From Phreatobacter aquaticus (lineage in GTDB: Bacteria > Pseudomonadota > Alphaproteobacteria > Rhizobiales > Phreatobacteraceae), in the NCBI RefSeq assembly GCF_005160265.1, contig NZ_CP039865.1:4054828-4118827 (forward strand): a stretch of 64,000 bases of DNA, given 5' to 3'. Under the pieces are notes generated by a model. The model searched no databases. It saw only the letters and a list, made by a program, of their open reading frames with translations, and was not told where the DNA came from. Below, in pieces: positions 63,537 through 64,000 of the stretch (position 1 is the stretch's first letter; the number at the start of each line of letters is the position of its first letter). The position numbers and the translations under genes are program-made.

Positions 63537-63621
63537 CGCATCCTCCCTGATCGCCCTGTGCGTCCGGGCGGTTGCCGCGAGGGTCACCCAAAAATGAATG
63601 AACTTCAACGGGGAGAAACCG

Positions 63622-64000
63622 ATGAGTGACGTGCGCGTCGACCAGCGCGGCCAGGCACTGTGGCTCACCATCGATCGCGAGGACAAGCGCAATGCGATGG
63701 ACGATGGCGTCCTTCAGGCGCTCCGCGAGGGCGTCGAGGAGGCCGGCCGCCGCCCCGGCATCCGTGCCGTCGTCATCACCGGCGCCGGAACCAAGGTGTT
63801 CTGCGCCGGCGGCAACCTCAAGCCGGACGCCGATGGCGATCCCTTCCGCGTCGATCCGAACCGGCTCGACAATCCGGTCGCCCTGCTCTTCAAGGCCCTC
63901 GACGAATGTCCGGTGGCGACCATCGCCCGCGTCAACGGCCATGCGCTCGGCGGCGGTTTCGGCCTCGTCTGCGCCTGCGACATGGCGATTGCGGCTGATC
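63622..64000 (+). CDS. enoyl-CoA hydratase-like protein, N-terminal part (cut by window edge)
   Basis: 126 codons are visible and the frame runs off the right edge. ATG 63622 follows GGGAGAAACCG. The reading has ALWLTIDREDKRNAMDD, ITGAGTKVFCAGGNL (oxyanion loop) and RVNGHALGGGFGLVCACDMA, a standard crotonase N-terminal half. By position it could be the methylglutaconyl- or isohexenylglutaconyl-CoA hydratase that acts after the carboxylase, but the catalytic half is missing. Confidence 0.82.
   Translation, partial: MSDVRVDQRGQALWLTIDREDKRNAMDDGVLQALREGVEEAGRRPGIRAVVITGAGTKVFCAGGNLKPDADGDPFRVDPNRLDNPVALLFKALDECPVATIARVNGHALGGGFGLVCACDMAIAAD

Overview
The window is a GC-rich, gene-dense piece of an alphaproteobacterial chromosome, most likely from the order Hyphomicrobiales (Rhizobiales). 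Supporting this are porins of the rhizobial type with the ICDTYGAGFF / CLRIGG start of the mature protein, a MucR/Ros regulator, an HdaA-type DnaA relative in a block with ppk and ppx, and two complete HAAT (Liv-type) transporters. A genus cannot be fixed from the sequence alone.

Layout. 1-7.7 kb: the start of an isovaleryl-CoA dehydrogenase gene, then single housekeeping or accessory genes (ICMT-like methyltransferase, GH25 lipoprotein, RraA-like protein, GGDEF-EAL protein, MgtE, polysaccharide deacetylase, NTF2-like and VOC proteins). A tRNA-Leu(GAG) lies at 7.9 kb. 8-21 kb: propionyl-CoA carboxylase alpha subunit, an HxlR regulator divergent from a flavin reductase, then a minus-strand housekeeping block: aspS, alpha/beta hydrolase, CDP-alcohol phosphatidyltransferase, AI-2E transporter, hdaA, ppk, ppx. 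20.5-24 kb: a large envelope protein with six tandem BON-like modules and an OmpA domain, plus a small membrane protein with a Lys/Ala/Pro-rich tail.

24.1-32.7 kb is the most unusual part. Two closely related porin genes point away from each other and flank about 3.9 kb holding an ABC importer of the nitrate/sulfonate/taurine family and an Lrp regulator. The left porin is intact. The right porin has lost its start and first five codons at a sharp boundary. A tyrosine recombinase gene lies directly beyond it. The arrangement suggests one expressed and one silent porin body that could trade places by inversion.

33-41 kb: an aminotransferase, an APH-fold kinase and a phospho-lyase-like class III PLP enzyme form a probable pathway for a hydroxylated amino acid (5-hydroxylysine) or phosphoethanolamine-like compound. 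mucR, a GST, dadA with a divergent Lrp regulator, and a Rossmann-fold protein follow.

41-64 kb is catabolic and mostly on the minus strand. The first unit runs from a CYP199-like P450 through a complete HAAT transporter to two SDRs, a PuuE/imidase-like hydrolase and an NTF2-like protein. The second is a ten-gene operon: TetR, biotin carboxylase, biotin carrier, carboxyltransferase, LivG, acyl-CoA ligase, LivH, LivM, binding protein and LivF. Next to it are an isovaleryl-type acyl-CoA dehydrogenase and two enoyl-CoA hydratases. Together they look like uptake, CoA activation, dehydrogenation, carboxylation and hydration of a branched acid, parallel to the leucine (Liu) or acyclic terpene (Atu) pathways. 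No CRISPR array, rRNA, insertion sequence or prophage structural gene was seen.
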